Assembly: GCF_000721075.1 (NCBI RefSeq)
Contig: NZ_JOEQ01000037.1
Coordinates: forward strand, 53,979-117,978
Source of the DNA: Streptosporangium amethystogenes
GTDB lineage: Bacteria > Actinomycetota > Actinomycetes > Streptosporangiales > Streptosporangiaceae
Direction: 5' to 3'
DNA: 64,000 nucleotides
Shown here: piece after piece, positions 32,399 through 40,361 of the stretch
How positions within the stretch are numbered: the stretch's first letter is position 1
Layout of the letters: the number at the start of each line of letters is the position of its first letter
Translations under genes and position numbers: made by a program
Notes under the pieces: model-generated
Databases searched by the model: none
What the model saw: only the letters and a program-made list of their open reading frames with translations
What the model was told of the DNA's origin: nothing

Positions 32399-33640
32399 TC
32401 ACCGTGACGACATCAGCGGCTGGGCCACGCGCCGCCGGGCCGTGGCACGGACCACGGTCACCGTCAGCAGCACCGTCAGCAGCGAGACCACGGCCAGCAG
32501 CGCCAGGCCCAGGCCGTAGGAGCCGAGCCGGCCGTAGATGAGGCCCATCACCAGGGGCGGCACGAACCCGCCCAGGCCGCCGGCGGCGCCGACCAGGCCG
32601 GTGACAGAACCCACCTTGTCGGCCGGAGCGACCTGCGCGACCAGCGCGAAGACGGCGCCGCTGCCCGCGCCAAGTGCCGCGGCCATGGTCAGGAACGCGA
32701 TTGTGCCCACCAGCATCAGGGCTGGGGTGAGGGCCTGGACAGCGGCGCAGACGGCGACCACCGCGAAGACGGCGACCAGCACGGGCAGCGGCCTGATCCT
32801 GTCCGACAGCCAGCCCCCAACCGGACGCATCAGGACCGCCAGGACCACGAACCCGGCCATCCGGTTGGCGGCATCGGCCTGCTCCAGCCCGTAGGCGGTC
32901 TGCAGGTAGGCCGGCAGGTACACCGAGAACGCTACATACCCGCCGAAGGCCACCGCGTACAGGATGCACGCTTGCCAGGTGATCGGTAGTTTCGCGGTGG
33001 CCGCCAGGCGCGCGGCGAGCGGCTGGGTGGGGACCGTGCGGCCCGGTGCGTCGCGTAGCGTGAACCACGCCACGACGGTGTAGATGGCCAAGCCCGCGGC
33101 GGTGAGCAGGAACGGGGTGGCCGCGCCGTCGGCCTTGACCAGCTTGACCGTGGTCAGGGCGCTGATCGCGGTGCCGCCCATGCCCGCGCCGAAGATGCCG
33201 ATGGCCAGGCCGCGCCGCTCGGGCGGGAACCAGGCACTCACGAAGGGCACGCCGACGGCGAACGCGGTCCCGCCGATGCCCAGGAAGAACCCGCCGACCA
33301 GCAGCGCCGTGAGCGAGCCCTGCCCGGCCACGCCGATGAACAAGACCGGGACGATGGTGGCTGCGGAGATCAGCGGGAACATCACGCGGCCGCCGAAGCG
33401 GTCGGTGAGCGCGCCGACAGGGATGCGGCCCAGCGAGCCGACGATCACCGGGACCGCGACCAGCAGCGCCTGCTGGGAGGCCGACAGGCTCAGCAGGTCC
33501 TTGAAGCGCGGTCCCAGCGGGCTGAGCAGCGCCCACGCCCAGAAGTTCACCGCAAATCCCACGGTGGCCAACGCCAGCATCAACGCTGGTCGGTGGCCGA
33601 CCTCGCCTGAGGTTTCTCGATCGACGCTGTCAGTGCTCAT
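32399..33640 (-). CDS. narK: Nitrate/nitrite MFS transporter
   Basis: This 413-residue, twelve-helix MFS protein has the NarK/NasA nitrate signature GIGGTAFAVGVPFVSAWFPPERRGLAIGIFGAG (outline) in the fifth helix and a matching Gly-rich segment LGAGSGAVFALVAQVAPADKVGSVTGLVGAAGGLGG (outline) in the eleventh. It probably imports nitrate or exchanges nitrate for nitrite for NarGHI. The start ATG at 33640 has GAGGACGGATGAG upstream. It is separated from narG by the PNPOx-like gene but shares the orientation, and similar boxes lie further upstream at 33929-33963. Confidence 0.93.
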   Translation of the reverse strand: MSTDSVDRETSGEVGHRPALMLALATVGFAVNFWAWALLSPLGPRFKDLLSLSASQQALLVAVPVIVGSLGRIPVGALTDRFGGRVMFPLISAATIVPVLFIGVAGQGSLTALLVGGFFLGIGGTAFAVGVPFVSAWFPPERRGLAIGIFGAGMGGTAISALTTVKLVKADGAATPFLLTAAGLAIYTVVAWFTLRDAPGRTVPTQPLAARLAATAKLPITWQACILYAVAFGGYVAFSVYLPAYLQTAYGLEQADAANRMAGFVVLAVLMRPVGGWLSDRIRPLPVLVAVFAVVAVCAAVQALTPALMLVGTIAFLTMAAALGAGSGAVFALVAQVAPADKVGSVTGLVGAAGGLGGFVPPLVMGLIYGRLGSYGLGLALLAVVSLLTVLLTVTVVRATARRRVAQPLMSSR

Positions 33641-33685
33641 CTCATCCGTCCTCGTCGCATCGGCTCGTTCACCTGGGCGCTGCGG

Positions 33686-33880
33686 TCAACGCGGGCTGGC
33701 CCGGCAGGTGACGGCATTGACCCGCAAGCCGGACTGCCCGGCCCGAGGGGAAGCAACGGTCACCCGCTCTGCTCGGATGTCCACTGGTTCACCGGCCACC
33801 GCCCCCTCATCTGAGTGGTGCTCGCCAGGCACGCACCTCGTCCATGAAGTGGTCGCTACCGTCGCACCAGCCTTCCCCAT
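33686..33880 (-). CDS. Possible small protein upstream of narK
   Basis: A 64-codon frame starts at an ATG (33880) with CGGAGAA six bases upstream and ends 45 bp before the narK start. The product (start MGKAGATVATTSW, middle EGAVAGEPVDIRAERVTVASP) matches no family I know and has no membrane helix. The evidence for it is the good ribosome site, the operon-like position, and DevR-like boxes 49-83 bp upstream. It could instead be a chance frame in a long leader. Confidence 0.35.
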   Translation of the reverse strand: MGKAGATVATTSWTRCVPGEHHSDEGAVAGEPVDIRAERVTVASPRAGQSGLRVNAVTCRASPR

Positions 33881-33928
33881 AGGTGTTCTCCGTCGCTCTA
33901 TCCCATCTCGAACCTCTTATGTTCGCTA

Positions 33929-33963
33929 GAGACCAAGGTCCTGCCGAACGGGTCCTTCTGTCT
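33929..33963. promoter_or_regulatory. Paired DevR/DosR-like boxes upstream of narK
   Basis: GAGACCAAGGTCCT (33929-33942) has two mismatches to GGGNCNNNNGNCCC, and GGGTCCTTCTGTCT (33950-33963) keeps the left half. The offset is again 21 bp, as at 31654 and 31675. The CCTTGGTC core is shared, inverted, with the narG boxes. The remainder of 33641-34159 shows no gene apart from the small frame at 33686-33880. Confidence 0.45.
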
Positions 33964-34159
33964 GTTGTCTTCACTCGCGATGCCCCGTTCCTCTACCGGA
34001 GTACACGCCGGGACCACCGGCTCGTGGCGGTCAGCCGCGGCCGGCGACCTCACTGGCGGATCCCACTCGGTGACCCACCAGGCCCGCAGCCTTCAGGTGG
34101 GCGGGCCGGGCGGCTGGGCGATGAGATCGCGAATCCTGGATCGAACGAACAAGCACCTC

Positions 34160-35560
34160 TCAGGCACGGCCGGCCCACATGGTCAGGGCCGTCACCAGGG
34201 CGGCCGGGTCGCTGCCGGCCCACGCCACATGGCCGTCGGGCCGCAGGAACATCGCCTCGCCCTGCCCTCGCCGCACATGGCGGATCCGTCCCGACCACGG
34301 TGCTGCCGCCTCGACCAGCGTGTCCTGTCCGGCGCCGGTCATCAGCAGCCCGCGCCCGTCGGCCATGACGGGCGCGTCGGCAAGGCGCATGCCCAGCAAC
34401 GGATGCACCGGCCCCGGTAGCGGATAGCGGATGTCCGTCCCGGCCAGCATGCCCGCGATGACCTGGTTGGCCGCGGGCACGCGTAGCAGCTCGGCTACGA
34501 TGCCGCGCAGCGCGAGGTGCTCCTCTTTCGGTTCCAGAAGCACCGACTGCGCGCGTGTGTTGGCCAGAACCCTCGCCGCCACCGGGTGCCGTTCGCGGTG
34601 GTAGGTGTCGAGTAGTTCGTCGTCGCCGCCGTGGCGAAGCCGCACCGCCAGCTTCCATCCGAGGTTGAAGGCATCCTGTACGCCCAGGTTCAGTCCCTGC
34701 CCTCCCATCGGTGAATGAATGTGGGCGGCGTCCCCGGCCAGCAACACCCGCCCGTGCCGGTACTGCTCCACCTGCCTGGAGGCGTCAGTGAAGCGGGACG
34801 CCCACCGAATGCCGGACAGCTTGACCGTCGGGCCGAACTCCGCGGCCAGTGCCCGGTTCACCTCCTCCGGCGTGATGGGCGCGTCTCTGGGCAGTTCCTG
34901 CTGTTCAGGGCCGTAGAACAGCAGCCGATGCAGGCCGTCTCCGAGTGGCGCCAGGTAGGACCTGCCGGTCGGAGACGGGGTCATGACCGGCAGCTCCCAT
35001 GCCGACGGTGCTGCGCCGCCGAGCGTGATGTCGGCGACCACCATGGCCAGCCGCCCCTCCAGACCGGGAAAGTCCACCCCCAGCAGTCGGCGCACGGTGC
35101 TCCGGCCGCCGTCACATCCGACCAGGTAGTCGGCGTGAATGTGCAGTCCCCCCGCTCTCGCGGTGACGCCGGAGGCGTGCTGTGACAACTCGGTCAGCTC
35201 ATGACCACGCATGATCTTGATGCCCAGCTCCGTCACGCGAGCCTCAAGCAGAGCCTCGACCCGGCCCTGTGGAATGCCGATCATGTAAGGGTGGCGGGTA
35301 TCCAAGGCTTTCAGGTCGAGGCGCATTCCCGCGAAGTGCCCGCCGGGGATTCGTTCGATCGCGCGTTCCATCAGTGGCGCGAACAGGCCGCGCGACTCCA
35401 ACAGTTCGGCGGTACGGGGCTGCAGCCCAAGAGCCTTGGACTGACCGCTGCGTTCGGCCATTTGTTCCACCACGACGGTGGACAGCCCGGCCAGGCCCAG
35501 TTCGGCGGCAAGCGTAAGGCCGGTCGGACCTGCTCCGATGACGATCACGTCGACGTTCAT
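34160..35560 (-). CDS. FAD-dependent aromatic monooxygenase (PheA/TfdB/rifampicin-monooxygenase type)
   Basis: This 466-residue class A flavoprotein hydroxylase has VIVIGAGPTGLTLAAELGLAG (outline) at the N-terminus, an FAD-ribose Glu in VVVEQMAERSGQSKALGLQPRT (outline), the DG motif LVGCDGGRSTVRR, and the GD motif VLLAGDAAHIHSPMGGQGLNLGVQDAFNLGWKLA (outline). A C-terminal thioredoxin-like domain of about 80 residues ends it. This type hydroxylates phenols or antibiotics such as rifamycins. The ATG at 35560 is 47 bp from the divergent HxlR regulator, with an inverted repeat in between. The substrate is unknown; a role in resistance or phenol breakdown is possible. Confidence 0.9.
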   Translation of the reverse strand: MNVDVIVIGAGPTGLTLAAELGLAGLSTVVVEQMAERSGQSKALGLQPRTAELLESRGLFAPLMERAIERIPGGHFAGMRLDLKALDTRHPYMIGIPQGRVEALLEARVTELGIKIMRGHELTELSQHASGVTARAGGLHIHADYLVGCDGGRSTVRRLLGVDFPGLEGRLAMVVADITLGGAAPSAWELPVMTPSPTGRSYLAPLGDGLHRLLFYGPEQQELPRDAPITPEEVNRALAAEFGPTVKLSGIRWASRFTDASRQVEQYRHGRVLLAGDAAHIHSPMGGQGLNLGVQDAFNLGWKLAVRLRHGGDDELLDTYHRERHPVAARVLANTRAQSVLLEPKEEHLALRGIVAELLRVPAANQVIAGMLAGTDIRYPLPGPVHPLLGMRLADAPVMADGRGLLMTGAGQDTLVEAAAPWSGRIRHVRRGQGEAMFLRPDGHVAWAGSDPAALVTALTMWAGRA

Positions 35561-35569
35561 GCGGGGAGT

Positions 35570-35592
35570 GTAAGTGTGCTCTGTTCGCTTAC
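35570..35592. promoter_or_regulatory. Inverted repeat between monooxygenase and HxlR genes
   Basis: GTAAGTG (35570-35576) and CGCTTAC (35586-35592) form a 6-of-7-bp inverted repeat in the 47-bp divergent gap. It is the obvious candidate HxlR operator, overlapping both promoters. Binding is inferred. Confidence 0.4.
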
Positions 35593-35607
35593 TGCAACGA
35601 TAGTGGG

Positions 35608-35946
35608 GTGCCCAAACCGTTGGATTCCGACCTGTTTGTGGGCTGCCCCAGCCGGCCGCCGTTCTTTCGCGTTGGTGGCAAATGGACAGCGATGATTCTT
35701 GTGTGCCTGCGTGATGGTCCGCGGCGATTCACGGAGATACAGGCCGTTCTGCCCGGTATCACGCCAAAGGTGCTGACCGAATCGCTGCGTGCGATGGAGA
35801 ACGACGCCTTGCTGACGCGTAAGGCCTATCCGGAGAACCCGCCGCGCGTCCAGTACAGTCTGACCCCCCTGGGGCGCACCCTGTTCAAGCCGCTCGCGGC
35901 GGCCTGCGAGTGGAACAGCATGTATCTGCGCTCCACAAAGGACTGA
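35608..35946 (+). CDS. HxlR family transcriptional regulator
   Basis: This 112-residue winged-helix protein shows the HxlR pattern: an N-terminal Cys in VGCPSR followed by VGGKWTAMILVCLRDGPRRFTEIQ (outline), PGITPKVLTESLRAMENDALLTRK, and the wing YPENPPRVQYSLTPLG. Family members sense quinones, aldehydes or other electrophiles, often through the N-terminal Cys. The GTG at 35608 is divergent from the aromatic monooxygenase at 34160-35560, its probable target. Its short length without an added domain is normal. Confidence 0.9.
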   Translation: MPKPLDSDLFVGCPSRPPFFRVGGKWTAMILVCLRDGPRRFTEIQAVLPGITPKVLTESLRAMENDALLTRKAYPENPPRVQYSLTPLGRTLFKPLAAACEWNSMYLRSTKD

Positions 35947-36224
35947 GCCGACACGGCCTCTGCGGCGGACCGGCCGCTCTCCGCACGACGGCATCCCTAC
36001 GGTCGCTCACCGAACCCCGCTTGACCGGGCGGGACGGACGCCGAGCGACTTCCGTACTCCTGTGGCGGCGTTTCGCATCTCCAGCAAAGGCACCACTGTT
36101 TCCGGCTCTTCAGGTGGCCGTACTTCAGGCGTACATTTCCCTGAACGACGTCCCCTACGACGGCTGAACAGGCGACGCGTCTCGGATTCATACGTCTGCC
36201 TACCCTGCGGAAGGAGCATCTCCT

Positions 36225-36734
36225 GTGTGCGCCGACGAGACGGCACACAATCCAACGAGCAATTCCGATGAGCGGATCGCGATCGTCGGGGTGTCCTGCC
36301 GACTTCCCAAGGCGCCGAGTCCGGAGGCGTTCTGGCGGTTGCTCCGGGACGGCGTGGACGCACTGACGCCCGTGCCGGAGGGCCGGTGGGACATCGAGCC
36401 GGGAGATGACGCCTCTCCGGATCACGCGGGTGTCCGGCACGGTGGATTCCTCGACGGGGTCGCCGAGTTCGACGCGGGCTTTTTCGGGATCTCACCCCGT
36501 GAGGCCGTCATCATGGATCCCCAGCAGCGGTTGATGCTGGAACTGGCGTGGGAGGCGCTCGAAGACGGGGGCATCCTCCCCGCCGCCCTGGCCGGTAGCC
36601 GGACGGCGGTTTTCGTCGGGGCGACAGGGGATGAGTACGCCCGGCTGCTGGATCGGGAGGGAACCGCCGCCATCTCTCAGCACACCCTGACGGGGCTGAA
36701 CCTCGAAGTTTGCGACCCACCCGTTTCGAAGTAG
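36225..36734 (+). pseudogene. Truncated type I polyketide synthase ketosynthase
   Basis: From a GTG with GGAAGGAG upstream, the frame reads RIAIVGVSCRLPKAPSPEAFWRLLRDGVDAL (outline), PDHAGVRHGGFLDGVAEFDAGFFGISPREAVIMDPQQRLMLELAWEALEDGG and AVFVGATGDEY (outline). This is a typical modular-PKS beta-ketoacyl synthase N-terminus. The homology ends abruptly near residue 158 (HTLTGLN), before the active-site Cys, and the last residues before the TAG are unrelated. Only about one-third of a KS domain remains, so it cannot be active. IS256-type sequence follows immediately, suggesting that an insertion or deletion destroyed the gene. The original PKS module is not seen. Confidence 0.75.
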
Positions 36735-36762
36735 TCCAGAGCGGTGGTGGACGAGTTTCCCC

Positions 36763-36870
36763 AGTCGGCACGTGCACGTGCTGGTGGCCACCGCGGTCGG
36801 CGCGAACGGCGACCGGGAGATCCTCGGGCTGGAGGTGACCTCGGCCGAGGACCGGACTGCCAGGTCGCCG
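36763..36870 (+). mobile_element. Remnant of an IS256 (mutator) family transposase
   Basis: The frame from 36763 reads SRHVHVLVATAVGANGDREILGLEVTSAEDRT (outline), which resembles the mutator-family core VVSxAVVVAxGVNxxGxREVLGLxVGxSED. Roughly 30 residues of a transposase of some 400 are left. It starts just after the broken ketosynthase and ends in non-coding sequence before trpS. No terminal inverted repeats could be identified. Confidence 0.5.
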
Positions 36871-36885
36871 ACTCTGGCAGTCCGG
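36852..36885. repeat. Perfect 12-bp inverted repeat (hairpin) downstream of trpS
   Basis: CCGGACTGCCAG (36852-36863) and CTGGCAGTCCGG (36874-36885) are exact inverted copies around a 10-base loop. It lies 92 bp beyond the trpS stop and could be its transcription terminator, although there is no T-run. It also overlaps the end of the IS256 remnant. Confidence 0.45.
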
Positions 36886-36976
36886 GGCAGCCGCCCAGCC
36901 GCAACTCCTGGGGGCGCCGGGTCGCCGTTTCAGCCGCTGGTGACGTGGACCGGTTCGGCGGGATCACCATGGCATC

Positions 36977-37957
36977 TCATCCGGGCAGCAGACCGATCGC
37001 CGCCTTGGCCTGGCGTACCTTCGCGTTGGCCGACCCGCGGGCACGGTCGGCACCGGCCCGCAGAACCGCCTGGACGTGCTGCGGGTCTTCGGCCAGTCGC
37101 AGGTAGCGGTCCCGGATGGGGGCGAGGGTGGCCACTACCGTGTCGGCGACCGTCTCCTTCAATTCGCCGTACCGGTTGAACCGCCCGGCCAGCCGCTGCG
37201 GGTCGTCGCCGGTGCAGGCGGACAGGATGGCGAGCAGGTTCGATACCCCCGGTTTGCGATCCGGGTCGTAGCTCACCACGGTGTCGGTGTCGGTGACCGC
37301 ACGCATCACCTTGCGTCGCAGGACGTCCGGCTCGTCGAGCAGTCGCAGCACCCCCGCGGTCGAGGGGGCTGACTTGCTCATCTTGTCGCCAGGTGACGCC
37401 AGGTCCATGATGCGAGCGGCGACCGGCGGGTTGACCGCCCGGGGGATGGTGAAGGTGGGGCTGTATCGGCTGTTGAACCGCTGGGCGATGTCCCGGGCCA
37501 ACTCCACGTGCTGGCTCTGGTCCTCGCCGACCGGTACCTCGTCGGTGTCGTACAGCAGGATGTCGGCGGCCATCAGGATCGGGTAGGTCAGCAGTGACAT
37601 CCGGACCTGGTTCTGACGGCCGGACTTCTCCTTGAACTGGATCATTCGCTGGGCCTCGCCGTACCCGGTGGTGCACTCCAGCAGGTAGTGCAGTTCGGTG
37701 TGCTCGGGTACGTGCGACTGAACCAGGAACAGACACGCGTCGGGGTCAGCGCCTGCCGCCAGCAGGATGGTCGCGAATTCCAGTGTCCGCCGTCGCACCT
37801 CGGCCGGATCATGCTCCAGGGTCAGGGAGTGCAGGTCGGAGATGAACACCACCGTATCCGTGGTGGCCTGCTCGGCGATTATCGGTGCGATCGCGCCGAT
37901 GTAGTTGCCCAGATGCAGGTCGCCGGACGGGGTGAAGCCGGTGAGTCGTCGTGGCAT
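36977..37957 (-). CDS. trpS: Tryptophanyl-tRNA synthetase, probably auxiliary (antibiotic-resistant) type
   Basis: This 326-residue class Ic synthetase charges tRNA-Trp. The HIGH-type motif is PSGDLHLGNY (residues 10-19) and the KMSKS loop is GDKMSKSAPS (about 190). The central segments YPILMAADILLYDTDEVPVGEDQSQHVELARDIAQRFN (outline) are standard bacterial TrpRS. The ATG at 37957 is used because upstream codons cover the attenuator. The gene has a Trp-Trp leader peptide and a terminator/antiterminator arrangement, which in Streptomyces is known for the auxiliary indolmycin-resistant TrpRS and not for the housekeeping one. That it is a second, inducible copy is inferred. Confidence 0.93.
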   Translation of the reverse strand: MPRRLTGFTPSGDLHLGNYIGAIAPIIAEQATTDTVVFISDLHSLTLEHDPAEVRRRTLEFATILLAAGADPDACLFLVQSHVPEHTELHYLLECTTGYGEAQRMIQFKEKSGRQNQVRMSLLTYPILMAADILLYDTDEVPVGEDQSQHVELARDIAQRFNSRYSPTFTIPRAVNPPVAARIMDLASPGDKMSKSAPSTAGVLRLLDEPDVLRRKVMRAVTDTDTVVSYDPDRKPGVSNLLAILSACTGDDPQRLAGRFNRYGELKETVADTVVATLAPIRDRYLRLAEDPQHVQAVLRAGADRARGSANAKVRQAKAAIGLLPG

Positions 37958-38022
37958 CGGTTTGGCTCCCTCGGGATCGGGAGGCCACCCTGGCCGGACC
38001 ACCGAGGTGCGAACACACAAAC

Positions 38023-38087
38023 GGCCGCCCGAACCGGGCGGCCGCGTTATCGGTTACGCGGATGAACGGTGCCGCCCGTCAGGGGCG
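38023..38087 (-). terminator. Transcription attenuator upstream of trpS
   Basis: On the minus strand four segments can pair in the alternating way of a trp-type attenuator. Segment 1 (plus 38083-38087, minus CGCCC) overlaps the end of the leader. Segment 2 is GGGCGGC (plus 38071-38077). Segment 3 is GCCGCCC within GGCCGCCC (plus 38036-38043). Segment 4 is GGGCGGCC (plus 38023-38030). Segments 3 and 4 form a perfect 8-bp terminator stem with a GGTTC loop, followed by GTTTGTGTGTT. Segment 2 pairs with segment 3 over 7 bp as the antiterminator, and segments 1 and 2 pair over 5 bp. Ribosome stalling at the two Trp codons would free segment 2 and let trpS be read. Confidence 0.75.
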
Positions 38088-38120
38088 CCACCAGCCAAGG
38101 AACAAGAAGATCATCCGCAT
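38079..38120 (-). CDS. trpS leader peptide with tandem Trp codons
   Basis: A 13-codon frame on the minus strand encodes MRMIFLFLGWWRP and stops just before attenuator segment 2. The two adjacent TGG codons are where a ribosome short of charged tRNA-Trp would stall. Trp is a rare residue, so a tandem pair in a 13-residue frame directly before trpS is unlikely to be chance. The ribosome site is weak (GGTACGGTCACGGT before the ATG). Confidence 0.75.
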   Translation of the reverse strand: MRMIFLFLGWWRP

Positions 38121-38487
38121 ACCGTGACCGTACCACCCAACGGATGGAGAATCACAGGTAAGCCGGCGATGATCTCTGTGGGGGGCCGGTGGTGCTGGCC
38201 GTAGATCCAACGAAGCCGCCTCTGGCCTGCGACGTCTCCTCGGTAGTGGTTGTGGCCGAGGTCAAGGCAGGAGGGGCAGGTGTCCTCCGAGGGAGGTCAG
38301 GTGTTTCGGATCCTTCAGGAGACCCAGTGAAGTAGCCGATGCCCCGGCGGATATAAGGGAAATACTGATCGAGGGAACGATCGCTGTGACGTTGGTTCCA
38401 CAGCCGTCTTTCGCCGGAGGGGCAATCCGCGGTCTCAAGTGTGGCGACGGTGTGGAGGTATGGGGCAGGTAGCGTGCAAACCATCGT
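38121..38487. other. Divergent promoter region between trpS leader and FAD oxidoreductase
   Basis: These 367 bases separate the trpS leader (minus) from the FAD oxidoreductase (plus). They must hold both promoters. I see an imperfect GATCG/CGATC inverted pair near 38370-38385 but no convincing consensus promoter and no gene. Confidence 0.3.
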
Positions 38488-39660
38488 ATGGATAAGGCAT
38501 CGCCCCTACCGTCGCAAGGTATGCGGACAGTGGATGTACTGGTCGTGGGTGCGGGCCTGGCCGGCCTGCACACGGCCCGTTTGCTCGCGCGACGGGGGCT
38601 GAACGTGATGGTGGTCGACCGTCGCAGGTCGCTGTCGACGGGTATCCGCACGACAGGGATCTTCGTGCGCCGCACTCTCGATGACTTCGACGTGCCGGAT
38701 CACCTGCTCGGGCCAGGTGTCCGGGACGTGCTGCTGTATCCGCCGTCGCGGCGGGCACCGATCCGGCTCACCAGCGACCGGGACGAGTACCGCGTGGCCG
38801 ACATGGCGGCCGTCTACGAGCACGCGCACCGCGTGGCGGAGTCGGCCGGGGCACAGGTCCTCCTGGGCGTACGGTACGTCGACGCGTCGAGGGGTTTTGT
38901 GCGGTTCGCGGGTGCGGAACCGGTGACGGCCCGGTTCATCGTCGGCGCGGACGGCGCCCGCTCCCGGGTGGCCCGTGATCTTGGCCTTGATGTCAACCGG
39001 CGCTTCCTCGTCGGTGCCGAGATCGTCCATCCGATCGCGTCGGGCACGACCACCCCGGTGTTCCACTGCGTGCTGGACCCCCGGGTCGCTCCGGGGTACC
39101 TGGGATGGGTGATCGACGACGGCCGGCACGCGCATGTCGGCGTCGCGGGATATCCGAACGCGATGCGCACCGGTATCCGCCACCTGCTGGACGACTTCGC
39201 CGCGGATGCGCCCGGCCACGTGGCGGCGGCCGGTCCGGTCGAGCGTCGAGGTGGTCCGATCCCGGTCGGCGGTGTGCTGCGACGGCTGGCGTGCCCCGCC
39301 GGGCTGCTCGTCGGAGACGCGGCGGGCGCGGTGTCGCCGCTGACGGCCGGTGGGTTGGACCCTTGTTTACGCATGTCCGAACTGGCCGCGGCGGTTACCG
39401 CCGAGTACCTGCGCACTGGCGACCGACGAGTGCTGAGCCGGTACGACGGGAACGCGTTGCGGGCCCGGTTCCGAGGCCGGCTGTCGCTGCGCCGCGTGTT
39501 CGCCGGTATCCGATCCCCTGCCGCGGTAGAGGCGGCGGTGACCGCGCTACGCGGTCGCGCCGGTCGTGCCCTGGCGGCGCGGATCCTGTTCGGCGACGGC
39601 TCGTTTCCCGAGGTCGCCCCACGGCTCGCGGACCTGACGGTCGACCGTCCCGGCCGGTGA
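38488..39660 (+). CDS. FAD-dependent oxidoreductase (geranylgeranyl-reductase-like group)
   Basis: This 390-residue protein (or about 379 if the ATG at 38521 is used) has an N-terminal FAD motif VDVLVVGAGLAGLHTARLLARRG (outline), FIVGADGARSRVARDLG (DG motif) and LLVGDAAGAVSPLTAGGLDPCLRMSELAAAV (GD motif, outline). The overall pattern (SPLTAGGLDPC at the end of the GD motif) is that of the geranylgeranyl-reductase-like flavoprotein group, which reduces or halogenates lipid and antibiotic intermediates. The substrate is unknown. The truncated AraC gene lies directly downstream. No redox partner is adjacent. Confidence 0.8.
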   Translation: MDKASPLPSQGMRTVDVLVVGAGLAGLHTARLLARRGLNVMVVDRRRSLSTGIRTTGIFVRRTLDDFDVPDHLLGPGVRDVLLYPPSRRAPIRLTSDRDEYRVADMAAVYEHAHRVAESAGAQVLLGVRYVDASRGFVRFAGAEPVTARFIVGADGARSRVARDLGLDVNRRFLVGAEIVHPIASGTTTPVFHCVLDPRVAPGYLGWVIDDGRHAHVGVAGYPNAMRTGIRHLLDDFAADAPGHVAAAGPVERRGGPIPVGGVLRRLACPAGLLVGDAAGAVSPLTAGGLDPCLRMSELAAAVTAEYLRTGDRRVLSRYDGNALRARFRGRLSLRRVFAGIRSPAAVEAAVTALRGRAGRALAARILFGDGSFPEVAPRLADLTVDRPGR

Positions 39661-39681
39661 CGCCGACCGGCTCGCCGGTGA

Positions 39682-40185
39682 CAGAGCGGGCGCGGGCGCA
39701 CCACGACCTCGATCTTCCCCACGCCCGTCGGCGTCGAGATCACCCCGCTGCTCCGGCTGCTGCTGGAGCGGCTCGCCGACACGGAGTTGTCCTCCGACTC
39801 GCGGGCGGTGACCGAGGCGATGGTGCTCGACGTGCTCACCCCCTCCTCACGCGAACTGCTCCTGCACATGCCCACCTCCGACCTGCTGCGCCCGATCGCT
39901 GACGCGGTCCGGGACGACCCGGGCGATTCGCGAACGCTGGCGGACTGGGCGTCCTTCCTGGGCGTGAGCGCCCGCACGATCACCCGTGCCTTCAACGCGG
40001 AGACGGGCACCAGCTTCGCGCGCTGGATCGCGGCGGTGCGCGCCCAGCACGCGGTCGCGCTGCTCACCCAGGGCTGGGAGGTCGATGTCGTGGCCGAGGA
40101 GGTCGGCTACCGTTCGGCGAGCGCGTTCGGCGTGGCCTTCCGGCGGACGACCGGGCTGACCCCGGGAGCGTTCCGGGCGCGTTGA
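39682..40185 (+). pseudogene. AraC-family regulator lacking its N-terminal domain
   Basis: In one frame from after the TGA at 39679-39681 to 40185, the sequence reads SIFPTPVGVEITPLLRLLLERLADTE (outline), TEAMVLDVLTP, then a complete AraC DNA-binding domain: LADWASFLGVSARTITRAFNAETGTSFARWI and VAEEVGYRSASAFGVAFRRTTGLTPGAFR (outline). The N-terminal cupin sensor part of about 100 residues is absent and no good start codon remains (only a TTG at 39787). The junction is about 25 bp after the FAD oxidoreductase stop, so a deletion probably fused the two. It may be a dead gene or encode a constitutive DNA-binding fragment. Confidence 0.6.
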
Positions 40186-40361
40186 GACTCCGGGACGCCG
40201 AAGGCCGCCTTCCGTACGCGGCGCGGGTCTCGCGGACGTGTCGCGCTCTCGGGCGGACACCGCCTGAAGGGCCGTCGCTCGGTCTCGGTGTCCCGATCTC
40301 AACAACAGCTGTCTCAAAAGGGCTATTGCGACAACTCAGTCATTTCTCCTAAAGTTCCAAA

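Noticed and set aside
37076..38065. Plus-strand frames opposite trpS
   Set aside because: They are antisense to a clearly conserved gene and have no motifs.
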